Assembly: GCF_900116385.1 (NCBI RefSeq)
Contig: NZ_FPCI01000001.1
Location: forward strand, 186,001-250,000
Direction: 5' to 3'
Source: Pseudoxanthomonas sp. YR558
Lineage (GTDB): Bacteria; Pseudomonadota; Gammaproteobacteria; Xanthomonadales; Xanthomonadaceae
DNA length: 64,000 nt
Under the pieces are notes generated by a model. The model made no database searches, had not been told where the DNA came from, and saw only the letters and a program-made list of their open reading frames with translations. Each line of letters opens with the position of its first letter. Position 1 is the first letter of the stretch. Made by a program: the position numbers and the translations under genes. Positions 35,411 through 45,100 of the stretch are shown piece by piece.

Positions 35411-37041
35411 GGCGTCTTCCTGTCGGCGCGGGGCAGCACGGCGCGTATCCGGGTGCCGCGCGGCAGGCGCGGCGAGATGCGCAGGCGGCCACCGAGTTCG
35501 GCCAGCCGCCTGCGCATGTTGTCCAGGCCCCTGCCGCGACCGGGCGGGGCGGGCATGCCGCTGCCATCGTCGATGATGGTGAGCTCGAGGCGCTCCTCCG
35601 TCAGCCGCACGCGGATCCCGACCGCGGAGGGCGCGCCGTGCCGTATCGCGTTCGACACGGCTTCCTGGCACACCCGGACCAGCGCGTCCTCGTGCGCTTC
35701 GTCCTGCGCCACCAGGTTGCTGGCGCGGATCACCAGGCGGATATGGTCCGGCACCATCGCCGACAGCAGCGGCGTCAACCGTTGCTCGAAGGGTGCGCGC
35801 GGCCGGGCCCGCAGCGCGGTGTCCGGCGACAGCTCGTGCAGCAGGCCGCGCATCTCGCCGAAGGCGAGGCGGCAGAGTTCACCAAGGCGCTCGACCCGTC
35901 GGGCGCCTTCGTCGGGGTCCTGCCGCCAGGCATGCGCGAGCGATTGGGTGATCAGGCTCATCGAGGAGAGGATCTGGGTGACGTTGTCGTGCAGCTCGCG
36001 CGCCAGGCGCTGGCGTTCCTCCAGGATGGCGGCCCGCGTCGAGCGCTCGTACAGGCGCGCGTTGACGATCGCCACGGCCAGATGCTCGGCGACGATCTCG
36101 AGACTCGCGCCGTCGAGCTCGTCGAAGTGCAGGTCGCCTTCGACATTGAGCACGCCCAGCACCTCGCCGCCATGCAGGATGGGTACCGCCAGTTCCGCGG
36201 CCGGTGGCACGACCCCCGGCGGCGTCACGTAGCGAGGGTCGCGCGCGACATCGTTGACGCGTTGGGTCCGGCGCTCGCGCACCGCGGCGCCCATGATGCC
36301 CTGGCTGATCGGCAGGCGGTCTTCGTGCTGGATGAGGTGCTTGTACGACCCGCCCCGGATGCGGATCACCAACTCGTCCGGCATGGCCGGATCGATCAGC
36401 GGGATGTCGACGTTGGGATACGCGAGTGTGTCGTGGATGGCATCCGCGGCCTGCTGCAGCAGCGAGTCCAGGTCGGGGCCGGACGCGCCGATGGCGGCCA
36501 CGCGGGCGATCAGCGCGAAACGCGCGGCGCGCCGCTTCTCTTCTTCGTAGCGGCGGGCGTTCTCGATGGCGACACCGGCGTGGCGCGCGAACAGGGCGAG
36601 CATCGCTTCGGCCTCCGAATCCAGGGTGCGTCCGCCATGCACGCCCACGCCGAACACACCGACGAGCATGCCCCTCGCCAGCACCGGCATGCCGATGACA
36701 TACATGCCGGGCGGCGCATCGTCCGGCACCCTGGGCAGTGCGTCGTACCGGCCGCGGTAGGCGCGCCCGTGTTCGAGTACATAGCCGGTGAGGCCGTGGC
36801 CGCGCGGAACCGCCGAGGCCAGTTCGCCGGCAGGAATGTTGTGGCTGCTCACCGTGCGGATGACATCCGCCTCCGCGTCGTACAGCCCGATCAGGCCGTC
36901 GTCCGCGCCGATGAGGTGGCAGGCGCGTTCCACCAGGCGATCCAGCAGGGGTTCGAGCGCGAGTTCGCCTGAAATGTCCTCGATCATCTGCGCGAGCAGC
37001 GCAAACGACGGGTGGGTGGAAGCGGCGTCGGCGTCAGGCAT
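35407..37041 (-). CDS. Sensor histidine kinase with two GAF domains (HisKA_3 type)
   Basis: This is a 544-residue soluble kinase (no TM). GAF domains are at about 22-165 and 185-330, then HisKA_3 with phospho-His H351 in QRLARELHDNVTQILSS, and an HATPase domain with N box (QEAVSNAIRHG) and G box (DDGSGMPAPPGRGRGLDNM). GAF domains bind small ligands, haem, NO or cyclic nucleotides; the ligand is unknown. ATG 37041 is chosen; an upstream extension overlaps the divergent gene. It is coupled to the response regulator. The pair is divergent from a dihaem cytochrome c. Confidence 0.93.
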   Translation of the reverse strand: MPDADAASTHPSFALLAQMIEDISGELALEPLLDRLVERACHLIGADDGLIGLYDAEADVIRTVSSHNIPAGELASAVPRGHGLTGYVLEHGRAYRGRYDALPRVPDDAPPGMYVIGMPVLARGMLVGVFGVGVHGGRTLDSEAEAMLALFARHAGVAIENARRYEEEKRRAARFALIARVAAIGASGPDLDSLLQQAADAIHDTLAYPNVDIPLIDPAMPDELVIRIRGGSYKHLIQHEDRLPISQGIMGAAVRERRTQRVNDVARDPRYVTPPGVVPPAAELAVPILHGGEVLGVLNVEGDLHFDELDGASLEIVAEHLAVAIVNARLYERSTRAAILEERQRLARELHDNVTQILSSMSLITQSLAHAWRQDPDEGARRVERLGELCRLAFGEMRGLLHELSPDTALRARPRAPFEQRLTPLLSAMVPDHIRLVIRASNLVAQDEAHEDALVRVCQEAVSNAIRHGAPSAVGIRVRLTEERLELTIIDDGSGMPAPPGRGRGLDNMRRRLAELGGRLRISPRLPRGTRIRAVLPRADRKTP

Positions 37042-37217
37042 GTGCGCGTCCGGCCTGGGTTCGGGGCCATGGTACTCCGGGCGCGGATGGCCGCCGTCCC
37101 GCCGGAAGTGAGGGGTGGCCACTGACCTTCGGCAGGCCGCGCCGGACACCGTTGGCCGTGGTGCGTGCGGACGCCCGCTGCGAGCATCCGGGGCGACCCC
37201 TGGCTCTGGAAACGCCC

Positions 37218-38126
37218 ATGCCCCTCCTCCCCAACCGGCGCGTGCTCGTGCGTGTCGCCGCAGCGGCGAGCGCCGCCGTCTGCGTGCTCGTCCTTCTCGT
37301 CTACGCGCTCAGCGAAGTCCGGCTGCACCGCACCTATCCCGCGCCGCAGTCCTTGCCGGCGCCTTCGCCGGCGCTGGCATCGCGTGGCGCCGAACTGGCG
37401 CGGTCCCGTGGCTGCGCCGACTGTCACGGCGAGCGGCTGGACGGGAAGACGGTGATCGACGAAATGCCGTTCGCGCGCATCGTCGGCACGGCGCTGGGGC
37501 CGCGGCAGGGCGAAAGCCCGCAGGCCTTGCACGCGCGCATCTACCGGGCCTTGCACCACGGCGTGGACACGCAGGGCCGCTCGTTGCTGATGATGCCCTC
37601 CGCGCAGTTCGCGAGCCTGAGCCGGAACGAGATCGAGGCGATCGCGGCGCACGTGGCCGGCCTGCCGCGCGTCGGCGATCAGCGCGCATCGAGCACGCTG
37701 GGGCCGCTGGGCCGGGCGCTGCTCGTCGCAGGAAAGCTCGAGGGCTTCCTGCCCGCCGAGGTGATCGATCACGACGTCGCGCCGATCGCGATCGAGCCGG
37801 CTCCGGGTTCGATCGCGCATGGACAGCGGCTGGCACAGCTCTGCACCGGATGCCACCAGCCGAACCTCGCCGGTGGTCGGATGTCGCACGGGGGGCCCTC
37901 GGCGCCACCCGCCTCCAACCTCACGCCTGGGAACGTGCAGCTGGCCGCCTGGTCGCGCGAGGATTTCATCCACGCCATGCGGACCGGCGACAGACCGGAC
38001 GGCACTCCGATCAATGGCCGCTACATGCCCTGGCGCGCCATCGGACAATCGACCGACGAAGAGCTGGATGCGCTGTGGCGCTACCTGAAGACGGTACCGC
38101 CCGCGACGCCGGCACCGCAGAACTAA
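37218..38126 (+). CDS. Membrane-anchored dihaem cytochrome c
   Basis: This is a 302-residue protein. A TM anchor (about residues 12-32) holds two class I cytochrome c domains in the periplasm, with haem sites C66-ADCH70 and C209-TGCH213, and a conserved Met in each (MPFARI-like region and RYMPW near 275). This two-domain dihaem layout resembles electron carriers of periplasmic dehydrogenases. No partner dehydrogenase is adjacent. The ATG at 37218 gives a proper signal-anchor; an in-frame upstream extension is not needed. Divergent from the GAF kinase. Confidence 0.9.
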   Translation: MPLLPNRRVLVRVAAAASAAVCVLVLLVYALSEVRLHRTYPAPQSLPAPSPALASRGAELARSRGCADCHGERLDGKTVIDEMPFARIVGTALGPRQGESPQALHARIYRALHHGVDTQGRSLLMMPSAQFASLSRNEIEAIAAHVAGLPRVGDQRASSTLGPLGRALLVAGKLEGFLPAEVIDHDVAPIAIEPAPGSIAHGQRLAQLCTGCHQPNLAGGRMSHGGPSAPPASNLTPGNVQLAAWSREDFIHAMRTGDRPDGTPINGRYMPWRAIGQSTDEELDALWRYLKTVPPATPAPQN

Positions 38127-38312
38127 GTCCGGTCCGTATCCCAACAGGGCAACACGCACGCGCGTTTCATGCAGGCGTTTGGGTAGATAGCGCGGCCGGT
38201 TCCGGTGTCTGGTTGTGGGCGCTGAATGCGGGTGACATCATCTTGAGCCTCGAGGGGATGCACCCTTCGCCACGTTCGCAATGGCCCGAAGGTCGGGTAG
38301 GAGGAGAACCTC

Positions 38313-39101
38313 ATGCGTCGTTTCCTCATGCTTGCGTTGCTGCTGCTGCACGGCGCCGCCTGGGCCGCCGAACCGCCGGCGCGCGTGATCGTCATCGGCA
38401 CCTACCACTTCAGCAATCCGGGGCAGGACAAGGCCAACGTGGACGCGGTGGACGTCACCGTGCCCCAGCGGCAGGCGGAACTGCAGGCGGTGACCGATGC
38501 CCTTGCGACCTTCCAACCGACGTTCGTCGGCGTCGAGTGGCCCGCCGATGCCGCGCGCGAGCAATACGCGCGCCATCTTGCCGGCACGCTGCCGCCGTCC
38601 AGCAACGAAGTCGTGCAGCTGGGATTCCGGCTGGCCAAACAGGTGGGGCTCACGCAGGTCCACGGGTTGGACGTGCCGGGCGATTTTCCCTTCGAACCGT
38701 TGAGTGCATGGGCGCAGGCGAACGGGAAGGCGGGCGATCTGGACGCGTTGATGGCGCAGGCCCAGGGCATCACCGCGCGCATCACCGCGTTGCAGGCCAC
38801 GCACAGCATCGGCGGCGTGTTGCGCGAGATGAACACCGCGCGTGCCACCGAAGAGGCCGCGAGCTTCTACGCAGAGTTCCTGCGCTACGGCAGCGGCGAC
38901 CAGCAACCCGGTGTCGAGCTCAACGCCGCTTGGGCGAAACGCAACTACGCCATCTGCGCCCGCCTGCTGCAGGCGCTGAAGCCCGGCGATCGCGCGGTGG
39001 TCTTCTACGGGCAGGGCCACGTGCCGCAGCTGGCCGCCTGCCTGCGGTCGGCGCCGGGTGTCGAGCTTGTCGAGGCGGGGGCGTTTCTTCCGGCCTCTTG
39101 A
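38313..39101 (+). CDS. Exported DUF5694-like protein
   Basis: This is a 262-residue protein with a clear signal peptide (MRRFLMLALLLLHGAAWA, cut near residue 18-19) and the opening VIVIGTYHFSNPGQDKAN typical of DUF5694-like proteins, with GVEWPAD and late FYGQGHVPQL. His/Glu-rich segments recall TraB/ChaN-type metal-binding hydrolases, but catalysis is not shown. A strong GTAGGAGGAG precedes the ATG. Likely periplasmic. A 79-base palindromic repeat follows it. Confidence 0.82.
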   Translation: MRRFLMLALLLLHGAAWAAEPPARVIVIGTYHFSNPGQDKANVDAVDVTVPQRQAELQAVTDALATFQPTFVGVEWPADAAREQYARHLAGTLPPSSNEVVQLGFRLAKQVGLTQVHGLDVPGDFPFEPLSAWAQANGKAGDLDALMAQAQGITARITALQATHSIGGVLREMNTARATEEAASFYAEFLRYGSGDQQPGVELNAAWAKRNYAICARLLQALKPGDRAVVFYGQGHVPQLAACLRSAPGVELVEAGAFLPAS

Positions 39102-39112
39102 ATGCAGGAAAT

Positions 39113-39191
39113 GTAGGATGGGTTGAGCGCAGCGATACCCATCGCTCGGGAGCATCTGACGATGGGTATCGCTGTGCTCAACCCATCCTAC
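39113..39191. repeat. GTAG-headed REP doublet (REPIN-like) after the DUF5694-like gene
   Basis: Two 32-base arms (39113-39144 and 39160-39191), inverse complements with a single mismatch, flank a 15-base spacer. Each outer end begins GTAGGATGGG, so the tetranucleotide head is GTAG, as in REP elements of Stenotrophomonas and relatives. It lies 12 bases after a stop codon and is distinct in sequence from the palindrome at 22896-22962. Confidence 0.85.
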
Positions 39192-39252
39192 GGGGCTGTC
39201 GTGGCGTTCGTTGGTTCGTAATGGTGGCGTGGAATTTGAAGGGGGAGCTTCC

Positions 39253-39933
39253 TTGAAGACTGTTCGACTCCGTTGGATGCGCATCGTGTTCATGGCGATG
39301 GCAATCGGACTTCCTGTTTCATTGGCGGCGCTCGCACCCCTGGCTCAGCAAGCTCTGGAAGAGCGTCGACGGTCGGCATTGGAAGCCCGTTACGAAGATG
39401 GCTTGTCGCCGTGTCATCCATTTCAGCTCGACGATTACGAGCTCTTGCGTGACGAGCTTCCTCGTGCCGGGGTGTCCGCGATGATGGTGTTTCCGTCTTT
39501 CTCGGACCCCTATGCGATAAGCGTGTCGGGCGACGCGGCGTATTACCTGCAGATGGATCTGGTCCGGAACGTCAACGTTCCCGCAGAGGGATTCGTGTGC
39601 GGTAACGCACCGCCGCCACCGACCGTTCTTGTTGCGGGGCGGCCGGCGCACGTTGCGTCGGTGCCGACGCCCACTTTGGAGCGCGTGCGGTTGGTCGTGG
39701 ATGGCGACGTGCGGAATGCGCGAACCGAACTTCCATTGGGGTTGGACGGAACGACTTACGTCTTCAGAACGCCGGACGGACAATGTGCGCAAACCTCGTC
39801 CCCCAGCGCTGGCACGCGTGCAGAAGCGCTCGTCAGCATGTTCCATGCGTTGGGAGCCCGAGCTACCGGCAAGCATGAGTCAACACAGGCCGATGATGAC
39901 AAACTGGAGGCATTGCTCGAGCGTTTAGAGTAG
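39253..39933 (+). CDS. Hypothetical membrane-anchored protein
   Basis: This is a 226-residue protein with a signal anchor near residues 9-27 (VFMAMAIGLPVSLAALAPLA), then a mostly soluble domain with several Cys (CHPF, CGNAPPP, QCAQ). No family is recognised. I start at TTG 39253 because GGGGGAG lies 5 bases upstream; an ATG 14 codons earlier has none and lies within the repeat margin. Base composition is visibly less GC-rich than that of neighbours, hinting at transfer. Function unknown. Confidence 0.62.
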   Translation: MKTVRLRWMRIVFMAMAIGLPVSLAALAPLAQQALEERRRSALEARYEDGLSPCHPFQLDDYELLRDELPRAGVSAMMVFPSFSDPYAISVSGDAAYYLQMDLVRNVNVPAEGFVCGNAPPPPTVLVAGRPAHVASVPTPTLERVRLVVDGDVRNARTELPLGLDGTTYVFRTPDGQCAQTSSPSAGTRAEALVSMFHALGARATGKHESTQADDDKLEALLERLE

Positions 39934-40025
39934 GACGCTCCTTGCCCCCTACGACCATCCGCTATCCCCATCCCAGCACACCCACCGGCTAGACTGCGGT
40001 TTCCACCCGCCGGACACCGCCCCGC

Positions 40026-40304
40026 ATGAAGCTCACCCCCACGCCCGTCACTGCCGCCATCGCCGGTCTCTTTGCCGGGATCGTGATGCCGCTGGTCTGG
40101 CCGCGGCTGGGGGACGAGACCTTGAACTGGGTGTTCGCGTTCCTGCTGGTGATCGCGCTGCCGATGCATGTGCTGGTGGTCGGGTTCAACCAGCCACGCG
40201 AAGCGGGGCAATACGGATTGAACAGCGTGCTGATCAAGCGTGTCGCGGTGTGGTTGGCGGCGGCTGTGGCTGCCGTGGCCCTGATGCGGATCCTGTCGTT
40301 GTAG
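40026..40304 (+). CDS. Small three-helix inner-membrane protein
   Basis: This is a 92-residue protein with three TM segments (TAAIAGLFAGIVMPLVW, NWVFAFLLVIALPMHVLVVGF, VAVWLAAAVAAVALMRIL). No family is recognised by me. TAGACT at 39990-39995 is a plausible -10 box, giving a leader of about 25 bases. Placed before a promoter that serves the next gene. Confidence 0.72.
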   Translation: MKLTPTPVTAAIAGLFAGIVMPLVWPRLGDETLNWVFAFLLVIALPMHVLVVGFNQPREAGQYGLNSVLIKRVAVWLAAAVAAVALMRILSL

Positions 40305-40326
40305 CGCCTGTATTCGGGTCTATACT
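40299..40326 (+). promoter_or_regulatory. Sigma-70 promoter of the small exported protein gene
   Basis: TTGTAG, 16 bases, then TATACT: three to four of six -35 matches and five of six -10 matches. The leader to the ATG at 40356 is about 25 bases. The -35 box overlaps the stop codon of the upstream gene. Confidence 0.6.
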
Positions 40327-40355
40327 CGACTCACCCAAACGGATAGGGGAATTCC

Positions 40356-40625
40356 ATGCGCAAGATCGCCATCTTCCTTGCCCTGATGCTCGCCGCCGGT
40401 ACCGCACTGGCGGATACCTACGCTTTTGGTAACCGCGTGGTCAGTAGCGGGGACAGCATCGGCAGGCTCGTCGAGATCGCTGGCAAGCCCGACTTGGTGA
40501 CCCCGTTGGAGAACCAGTATGGGGCCCGTGAAGGCGAGAACTGGACTTACTTCCGCGACGGCAAGACCATCGTCTTCGCCATCAACACCAGCGGCAAGAT
40601 CCTCCGCATCACCGAAGCCCGCTGA
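40356..40625 (+). CDS. Small exported protein, DUF2845-like
   Basis: This is an 89-residue protein with a signal peptide (MRKIAIFLALMLAAGTALA, cut after residue 19) and a single small beta-rich domain. The pattern of GDSIGRLVEIAGKPD and a late YFRDGKTIVFAI resembles DUF2845/SmpA-like domains found in envelope proteins, but the match is weak. Probably periplasmic. A sigma-70 promoter lies directly upstream. An 8-bp hairpin (near 40650-40685) follows without a T run. Confidence 0.75.
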   Translation: MRKIAIFLALMLAAGTALADTYAFGNRVVSSGDSIGRLVEIAGKPDLVTPLENQYGAREGENWTYFRDGKTIVFAINTSGKILRITEAR

Positions 40626-40806
40626 TCGGCGCCACGTCTCGCGTGGGAGGCCACGACTACCGTTCCGGTATCCGTGGCCTTACGGCTGCATAAGCTTCGA
40701 GTTGCTGCCGCATGACCCGGCTGACGTCCAGCCCGGATAGTCCATGACTTCCGGCGCTTAAGTCGTGATGCCAGGCCCGTATGATTCACCTCATATAGGA
40801 GGGGTC

Positions 40807-41970
40807 ATGCGTGCCTTGATCGGAGTCTGTCTGCTCGCGCTGTTGCCGTTCGCCGCGATGGCGGCAGGGACGGTGCCTTCCATTCCCACCCGAGAGGCGC
40901 TCGACGCCGAAGTCGCGACCGCCATGAAGGCCGCGCAGGCCAACGGCTTGGCGATCGCCGTGATCGATCAAGGCAAGGTGGTGCATGTGGCCGCTTATGG
41001 CCAGCGCAACGCCCAAGGTGACCCCTTGCAGACAGCGACCGTCATGTATGGCGCGTCGCTGACCAAGACCGTGTTCGCTTATACCGTGCTGCAGCTGGTG
41101 GATGAAGGAGCGCTCGACCTCGACCGACCCATCGGCGAGTACTTCGACAAGCCGCTTACCGACTATCCCGCCGAAGACGGCTACGGCCCCTGGCCCGACC
41201 TGGCTGGCGACCTGCGCTGGAAAACCATCACCGCGCGTATGCTGCTGACCCACAGCAGCGGCTTCGCCAACTTCGCCTTCCTGGAGCCTGACGGGAAGCT
41301 GCGCATCCACTTCACCCCGGGCACGCGGTACGCCTATTCGGGCGAAGGATTGATCCTGCTCCAGTATGTACTCGAGCGCGGGTTGGGGCTGGACCTCGGC
41401 GCGGAGATGCAGCGCCGCGTGTTCGACCGTTTCGGCATGCCGAACACCAGCATGATCTGGCGTCCGGACTTCGCCACCAATCTCGCCGATGGCTGGATGG
41501 AGGACGGCACGGTCGAGCCGCACGACGAACGCGGCCGCGTGCGTGCAGCAGGTTCGATGGATACCACCGTCGCCGACCTGGCGAACTTCGCTGCAGCGCT
41601 GATCCGGGGCGAAGGCTTGTCGCCGGCCAGCGCCGCGGCGATGACGGCCGCGCAGTTGCCGATCACCACGCCCTCGCAGTTCCCCACGTTGCAGGATGAA
41701 CTGCCATCCGCACAACGCCGCAAGGACCTCGCTGCCGGCTTGGGCGTGGTGGTATTCGACGGCCCGCAGGGGCGCGGGTTCTACAAGGGCGGGCACAACG
41801 ATTCCACTGGCAATACCTGGGTGTGCGTACGCCAACGCCAACGCTGCGTGGTGATCCTGGGCAACGACGTGCGCGCGGAGCGCGCCTTCCCGCGGCTGGT
41901 GAAGTTCGTGCTGGGCGAGACCGGCGTGCCGTGGACGTGGGAGTACGGCGACAAGGTGTTCGTGCCCTGA
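40807..41970 (+). CDS. Exported serine hydrolase, beta-lactamase fold
   Basis: This is a 387-residue protein with a signal peptide (MRALIGVCLLALLPFAAMAAG) and the penicillin-recognition motifs: S-x-x-K as SLTK near residue 83, Y-S-G (YAYSGEG) near 180, and KGGHN, equivalent to the KTG box, near 328. Homologues include esterases, D-aminopeptidases and class C beta-lactamases, and substrate cannot be predicted. AGGAGG with a 6-base gap sets ATG 40807. It is not closely related to the hydrolase at 31674-33806. Confidence 0.92.
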   Translation: MRALIGVCLLALLPFAAMAAGTVPSIPTREALDAEVATAMKAAQANGLAIAVIDQGKVVHVAAYGQRNAQGDPLQTATVMYGASLTKTVFAYTVLQLVDEGALDLDRPIGEYFDKPLTDYPAEDGYGPWPDLAGDLRWKTITARMLLTHSSGFANFAFLEPDGKLRIHFTPGTRYAYSGEGLILLQYVLERGLGLDLGAEMQRRVFDRFGMPNTSMIWRPDFATNLADGWMEDGTVEPHDERGRVRAAGSMDTTVADLANFAAALIRGEGLSPASAAAMTAAQLPITTPSQFPTLQDELPSAQRRKDLAAGLGVVVFDGPQGRGFYKGGHNDSTGNTWVCVRQRQRCVVILGNDVRAERAFPRLVKFVLGETGVPWTWEYGDKVFVP

Positions 41971-42133
41971 AACGTGTGCGCACCACGATGGCGACGCGGA
42001 ACACCCCGTCGCTCAGGTAAAGTGCGCACCTGATCGCCATGCTGTTCCCTGTCAGGGAATGGCACCCTGGGGGAGGGCAGGCGAGGCGTTCTTCCATCGT
42101 GTCGGCGGTGTCGAAGGGGGCAGGTTGGCCAGC

Positions 42134-45100
42134 GTGGCAAACAGACAGATCGGGCGAGCCGGAGCGCCGCGCCGCACGCGCGTGCGTGCGTGGTGCGCCG
42201 CGCTGGCGTGCGCATGGCTGTTGGTGTGCTCGCAGGTGGCGCACGCGCTGGACCCGCAACGGCAGATCGCCCAGTTCCACCACACGTCGTGGACGGTGCG
42301 CGAGGGCGCGCCCGGGCAGATCACCGCGCTGGCGCAGACCACCGACGGTTACCTGTGGCTGGGTACGCAAGTGGGTCTGTATCGCTTCGACGGAGTGGCG
42401 TTCGAGCGCTACGATCCGCCGGGCGGTCAGGCCTTTCCGGCCACCAGCATTTCCACGCTGTATCCAACGCCTGACGGTGGCCTGTGGATCGGGTTCCGCT
42501 ATGGCGCCGTGAGTTTCCTGCGCGACCAGCAGGTCACCCACTACGGTGAAGCGCAGGGACTGCCGACGAGTACGGTATTCCGTTTCGCCCAGACACCCGA
42601 CGGCCGTCTGTGGGCCGCGACTTTCAGTGGGCTGGTGTACCTCCGCGAGGGGCGCTGGTACCGCGTGGAGGCCGAATGGCGCACGCCGGGCACTCAGGCG
42701 CGATCAGTGTTCACCGATCGCGAAGGCACGTTGTGGCTGGCCACGGAGGGTGCGCTGGCCCGCCTCAAGAAAGGTGCACGCACTTTCGAAACGCTGGATA
42801 TCCGCGTGGGGCGCATCAGCCAGATGGCGCAGGCGCCGGACGGCAGCCTGTGGATCGCTGAGAACGAGGCGGGTGTGCGTCGGGTGCCGCTCGACGGTGC
42901 GACCTCGCCACCGGTCATCGCGGCGCCCTCGGCCGGGCTGTTGTTCGACCGCGACGGCACGTTGTGGGCCGGTACGATGGGCGAGGGCGTGCAGCGCGTG
43001 GCGCAGCCGCTGCAGCCCGCACGCAACACCATGATCGAGCAGTTCCGCCAGGACGACGGGCTCAGTGCGGATTACCTGCTGCCGGTGCTGGAAGACCGCG
43101 AGGGCAACCTCTGGGCAGGCAGCAGCCGGGGGCTGGACCGTTTCCGCCACACCAACGTCATCCTCGCGATGCTGCCCGACGGTGCGCAGGATTTCGCGAT
43201 CGTCGCCGGCGCCGATGGCGCGCTGCTGGCCGGCAGCCGTAACCGCCCGTTGATGATCCTCGACCGTGGACCCCTTCGTGAACTCGACTTGCCGCCACCG
43301 CTCACTGCCGCGCATCGCGATCGCGACGGAACCGTGTGGCTGGGTGGGCCGGGCGGTCTGTGGGCGCTGCACGATGGCCGTCTGGCGCCGGTGACGCCGC
43401 TGCCGGTGTCGGGATATTCCGGTGTGCAGGCGATCGCGCACGACGGCGACGGCGTGCTGTGGGTGTCGTTGAACACGCCTGGCATCCATCGTCTCGCGAA
43501 TGGCCGCTGGCAACAGCTGCGTGGTCGCAAGGGGCTACCGCCCGGGTCATCGCCGCTGGTGATGCTGCCTACCCGCGACGGTGCGGTGTGGATGGGCTAC
43601 GCGCGCGATCAGATCGCGATTCTGCACGGCGATGACATTCGCGCGTTGGGGCGCGACGACGGCCTCGCGGTGGGTAATGTCACTGCACTGCTGGAAGGCC
43701 GCGACGGGGTATGGATCGGCGGCGAGCGCGCGCTGGCGCGCTTCGCCCAGGGACGGGTACGCAGTCTGCACCTGCCGGCCGATAGCCCATTTCGCGGGAT
43801 CACCGGCATCATCCAAACACGGACGGGTGACCTGTGGTTGAACGGCGCGCGCGGCGTACTGCATGTGCAGGCGCCGGACGTGGCGACACTCTTCGAAACA
43901 GCGACGCCGCGGTACGAACAGTTCGACTTCCTCGATGGCATGCCGGGCGTGCCGGCGCAGTTCCGGCCTATCCCGACTGCGGCCGAGGGTGGGGATGGCC
44001 GCTTGTGGTTCGCGACCACCAGCGGTGTAGTGTCGATCGATCCGGCGGCGATCCGTCGCAATCCTCTGGCGCCGCCTGTGACCATCCTCTCGCTGGTGGC
44101 CGATGGCCAAGCCCATCGCGCCACAGCGGGCACGATGCAATTGCCAGCAGGCACCCGCAACCTGCAGATCGCTTACACCGCGCTGAGCCTGTCCATCCCC
44201 GAGCGCGTGCGCTTCCGTTACAAGCTCGACGGCTACGATGCCGCATGGCAGGACGCGGGCACGCGCCGTACGGCTTTCTACAACGACCCTGGACCGGGGA
44301 CGTACACCTTCCGGGTGATCGCCGCGAACAACGACGGGGTGTGGAACGAGGTGGGCGCTGCTTTGCCGGTGGTGATCTCACCGCGTTACTACCAGACCGC
44401 CTGGTTCCTCGTGCTGTGCGTGCTGCTCGGCGTCGCGCTGCTGTGGATCGCCTACCTGTTGCGCCTGCGCCACCTGTCGGCGCAGATTCGCGAGCGCCTG
44501 CACGAGCGCCACCACGAGCGCGAACGCATCGCCCGCGAGCTGCACGACACGCTTCTGCAGAGCGTGCAGGGGTTGATCCTGCGCTTCCATGCGGTGTCGC
44601 AGTCGCTCGGTCGCGATGCGCCCGGGCATGCGGCGATGGAGCGCGTGCTGCAGCGGGCGGACGATGTCCTGGCCGAAGCACGCGACCGCGTCCTGGACCT
44701 GCGGCGCGCGCGCATCGCCGGCGACCTGCCCGACGCGCTGTCCGCGCTGGGCGAGGACCTGGTCCCGGACCATCCGACCGAATTCCGGCTGGCGGTGGAA
44801 GGCGAGCCCTGCGCGCTGGATGCGCTCGTGCGCGACGAGCTGTACAGGATCGCGCGCGAAGCGGTGTTCAACGCCTTCCAGCACGCGAAGGCTGGCCATG
44901 TCCAAGTGGAACTGGCCTACCAGCCGGAGGCGCTGCACCTGCGCATCCGGGACGACGGCGTCGGTCTGCCCGATGCCGTGGTGCGCGCGGGAGGACGACA
45001 GGGACACTGGGGTTTGTCCGGCATGCGCGAGCGCGCGCAACGCATCGGCGGCGTGCTGAGCTTCCCCGCCGGCGTCGGTACGACGGTGGCGTTGCGCGTA

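Noticed and set aside
37115..39256. Plus-strand frame of 713 codons over cytochrome c and the DUF5694-like gene
   Set aside because: It crosses two real genes in another frame and reads through the REP repeat at the end.
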